Positions 5,583 to 7,246 of a DNA stretch of 7,246 nucleotides are shown in pieces (the stretch's first letter is position 1; every line of letters begins with the position of its first letter). The translations under genes and the position numbers were made by a program. Under the pieces are notes generated by a model. The model saw only the letters and a program-made list of their open reading frames with translations, was not told the DNA's origin and searched no databases. The DNA is taken from NCBI GenBank assembly GCA_902496505.1, contig CABVBB010000100.1:1-7246 (forward strand), in the 5' to 3' direction. The DNA is from an uncultured Peptococcaceae bacterium. Lineage in GTDB: Bacteria > Bacillota > Peptococcia > Peptococcales > Peptococcaceae.

Positions 5583-6482
5583 ATGGAAAAACGATCAAGT
5601 CTTTTGATCATGCTGGCAGCCGCGCTGTGGGGCGGCATCGGCGTCTTTTTCAAACAGCTTTCTGCATTGGGCTTTACTTCAATGCAGGTGGTGGCGATCC
5701 GCGTGCTTACAGCAGCGATCACTTTGGGGATAGTGGTGCTCTTGGTCGACCGCAGGCTGTTCAAAATTCGCTTGAAAGATATCTGGTGCTTTATTGGGAC
5801 AGGTATGATCAGCTTGGCTTTTTTTAATTGGTGCTATTTTACGGCTATCGACAAGATGAGTTTAGCTGTGGCGGCGATCCTATTGTATACGTCGCCAATA
5901 TTTGTGATGCTTTTTTCACTGGTGCTTTTCGGTGAAAAATTATCTCAGCGCAAGATCATTGCTCTGATACTGACTTTTTTGGGCTGTATTTTTGTCACGG
6001 ATTGGCTGAATGGCGGAGGCAATATCACTCTATCCGGTGTGGTGATCGGCGTTGGAGCGGGCATCGGTTATGCACTGTACAGCATCTTTGGCCGCTTTGC
6101 GCTGAATAAAGGCTACGACAGTATGACCATCTCGCTTTATACGTTTATCTTTGCTGCTTTAGGCACAGTGCCTCTGAGCGGACTTTTGCAGATGGGGCCA
6201 ATGCTTTGGCAGCCGGAAACTTTGCTGCCAGCGGCGGGCCTCGGTATCCTCTGCTGTGTATTTCCGTTTTTGCTCTACACCAAAGGTTTAGCGGGTGTGG
6301 AAAATGGCAAGGCGGCTATCTTAGCTACAGTGGAGCCCGCAGTGGCCTGCCTCATTAGCTTCGGCTGGCTCAATGAAGCCGTGACGCTGGGTAAACTCAG
6401 CGGGATCGTGTTGATCTTTTGCAGTGTGCTGCTGCTCAATTGTCAGAGCAAAGCTCAACCCCAGCTCAGCAAAAACATGTAA
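5583..6482 (+). CDS. EamA/DMT superfamily inner-membrane transporter
   Basis: This is a 299-residue polytopic membrane protein of the drug/metabolite transporter superfamily, with two EamA repeats of about five helices each (roughly 8-140 and 150-287). Hydrophobic segments lie near 8-24, 34-55, 67-84, 93-115, 123-140, 150-168, 181-202, 212-232, 243-263 and 269-287. Family marks are AAALWGG in helix 1, LLYTSP at 100-105 before a GEKLS turn, and the matching ATVEPA block (248-253) before GW-NEAVT in the second repeat. The substrate cannot be told: relatives export amino acids, metabolites or drugs. ATG 5583 was chosen because GGGGA lies a few bases upstream and family N-termini start just before helix 1. 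ATG 5577, two codons earlier, is possible but has no room for a ribosome site. It is divergent from lexA and appears monocistronic. Confidence 0.92.
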   Translation: MEKRSSLLIMLAAALWGGIGVFFKQLSALGFTSMQVVAIRVLTAAITLGIVVLLVDRRLFKIRLKDIWCFIGTGMISLAFFNWCYFTAIDKMSLAVAAILLYTSPIFVMLFSLVLFGEKLSQRKIIALILTFLGCIFVTDWLNGGGNITLSGVVIGVGAGIGYALYSIFGRFALNKGYDSMTISLYTFIFAALGTVPLSGLLQMGPMLWQPETLLPAAGLGILCCVFPFLLYTKGLAGVENGKAAILATVEPAVACLISFGWLNEAVTLGKLSGIVLIFCSVLLLNCQSKAQPQLSKNM

Positions 6483-6500
6483 AGATTTCGGAGGAAAGAC

Positions 6501-6529
6501 TTTACAAACCCGATAGAATCGAGTATACT
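6501..6529 (+). promoter_or_regulatory. Promoter of tRNA-Arg
   Basis: TTTACA (6501-6506) and TATACT (6524-6529) are 17 bases apart. The -10 ends 14 bases before the tRNA. The bases around the -35 match the tRNA-Leu promoter over ACTTTACAAA. Confidence 0.83.
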
Positions 6530-6543
6530 ATTAATTACTTTGA

Positions 6544-6615
6544 GCGCCCGTAGCTCAGTGGATAGAGCACTGGCCTCCGGAGCCAGCTGCGTAGGTTCAA
6601 TTCCTATCGGGCGTA
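6544..6615 (+). tRNA. tRNA-Arg (anticodon CCG)
   Basis: The gene folds into a standard cloverleaf. Acceptor GCGCCCG (6544-6550) pairs with CGGGCGT (6608-6614), with a G-U pair at the first position and A6615 as discriminator. The D stem is GCTC/GAGC. The anticodon stem CTGGC/GCCAG encloses the loop CTCCGGA, giving CCG at 6577-6579, which reads CGG. The variable loop is four bases. The T arm is GTAGG-TTCAATT-CCTAT with one G-U pair. CCA is not encoded. It is a one-gene transcription unit. Confidence 0.95.
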
Positions 6616-6619
6616 CTCC

Positions 6620-6649
6620 AAGACCTGCTGTTTTAGCGGGTCTTTTTTT
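6620..6649 (+). terminator. Intrinsic terminator of tRNA-Arg
   Basis: AAGACCTGCT (6620-6629) pairs with AGCGGGTCTT (6635-6644) with one T-G wobble and a five-base loop. A run of seven T's follows. Confidence 0.93.
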
Positions 6650-6663
6650 ATGCGTTGATCAAT

Positions 6664-6718
6664 AAAAGCCGCTCAGCGAATGTTTGCTTTGATAAAAACA
6701 TTCACTGAGCGGCTTTTT
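6664..6718. terminator. Second, very strong bidirectional hairpin terminator
   Basis: A 13-bp stem (6664-6676 with 6705-6717) continues after one C/A mismatch as an 8-bp stem (6678-6685 with 6696-6703) around a ten-base loop. A4 and T5 flank it, so it could terminate on either strand. No gene lies between it and the previous terminator 14 bases upstream; it may serve as a back-up barrier. Confidence 0.82.
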
Positions 6719-6758
6719 GGCGTGCTTTGAATATATGTCAGTAGTCTAGCTAAATAAG

Positions 6759-6787
6759 TTGACGTTTTGTGTCGAAAATAGTATTAT
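6759..6787 (+). promoter_or_regulatory. Promoter of the secreted surface protein gene
   Basis: TTGACG (6759-6764) and TATTAT (6782-6787) are 17 bases apart. The start would be near 6794, leaving a leader of about 49 bases before the ATG at 6843. Confidence 0.72.
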
Positions 6788-6842
6788 AAAATCATATAAA
6801 AGGAAATTATGCTGAGAAAAAAGGAATAAAGGAGAGAACGTG

Positions 6843-7246
6843 ATGGGAAAAGGGTGTTGGCGAAGGAACGCAGGTATTTTGTTAGCAGCCGCTTTACTGC
6901 TATGGGGTCTGCCAGCGGCAGCAGCAGGGCAAACAGCTGGAGATTTCACCGCAGGTGGTACAGGAACCCTAGAGGATCCCTACAGGATCGAAAGTGCAGA
7001 GCAATTAGCCGCTTTGGCCAGCTGGGTGAACGAGGAGGGACAAACTGGTACGGGGCAATATTTTCGGTTGGAGCAGGATCTGACCTTGAGCGGCAGGTGG
7101 ACGCCTATTGGCAATGGAAAACAAGCATTCAGCGGCCATTTCGATGGGCAAGGGCATACAATCAGTGGATTAACAATGAATGGTGCAGAGGATTACTGCG
7201 GCTTGTTTGGTAAAATTAAAGGCGGCAGTGTTCAAGATGTGATCAT
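6843..7246 (+). CDS. Secreted GLUG-motif-like surface protein, 5' part only
   Basis: The frame is open from ATG 6843 to the window edge, giving 134 residues of a longer protein. The ATG lies eight bases after GGAG in AAAGGAG (6828-6834); a GTG directly before it in frame is a less likely start. The N-terminus is a classic signal peptide: KGCWRR, a hydrophobic core at about 10-24, then AAAA with likely cleavage at A28-G29. The mature part has the pattern GTGTLEDPYRIESAEQL (about 39-55), QYFRLEQDLTLSG, a WTPIG turn, FSGHFDGQGHTISGL and CGLFGKIKGGSVQDV. This is the repeat style of GLUG-motif and related beta-helical adhesin-like surface proteins. Its size, further repeats and any wall or S-layer anchor lie outside the window. 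Its exact function is unknown. Confidence 0.85.
   Translation, partial: MGKGCWRRNAGILLAAALLLWGLPAAAAGQTAGDFTAGGTGTLEDPYRIESAEQLAALASWVNEEGQTGTGQYFRLEQDLTLSGRWTPIGNGKQAFSGHFDGQGHTISGLTMNGAEDYCGLFGKIKGGSVQDVI

Noticed and set aside
6854..7213. 119-codon + strand frame at the right end
   Set aside because: It is shifted relative to the 6843 frame, which alone has a ribosome site, signal peptide and recognisable surface-protein pattern.

Overview
The window looks like ordinary chromosome from a low-to-mid GC member of the Firmicutes (Bacillota). The evidence is strong AAGGAGG-type ribosome binding sites, a fakA/degV fatty-acid kinase pair, a LexA box of the Gram-positive CGAAC-N4-GTTYG type, a yjdF gene behind a riboswitch-like leader, and tRNA genes without an encoded CCA. 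Base composition and codon use look even throughout, and there is no phage, insertion sequence or CRISPR array. Clostridia and Negativicutes both fit; the genus cannot be read from the sequence.

Left part (1-2606): fakA (GTG start at 43) and a DegV-family fatty-acid-binding protein (1700-2557), 31 bases apart on the + strand. Together they encode a kinase and an acyl carrier for phosphorylating exogenous fatty acids for phospholipid synthesis. A long imperfect hairpin lies just after the degV stop.

Middle part (2607-4660): tRNA-Leu(GAG) has its own near-consensus promoter and intrinsic terminator. The next stretch has no protein gene but carries the leader of yjdF. In this leader a stem-loop-rich segment is followed by a 10-bp stem that buries the yjdF Shine-Dalgarno sequence, as expected for a translational riboswitch of the yjdF (azaaromatic-sensing) class. 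After yjdF come a large hairpin terminator, an extended -10 promoter, and an unrecognised membrane-anchored protein with six cysteines.

Right part (4661-7246): lexA is on the - strand, convergent with the unknown gene, and the two share a long-stem, long-loop hairpin terminator. lexA has a TTGCAA-17-TATAAT promoter whose -35 overlaps a LexA box, so autorepression is expected. Divergent from it is an EamA/DMT-family ten-helix transporter. Next are tRNA-Arg(CCG) with promoter and terminator, a second very strong hairpin, and a new promoter driving a secreted GLUG-like surface protein that runs off the right edge. Its true frame starts at 6843; a competing frame at 6854-7213 is a shadow.

The most interesting element is the yjdF leader. 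The rest is mostly well-known housekeeping, apart from the unknown anchored protein and several unusual hairpins.
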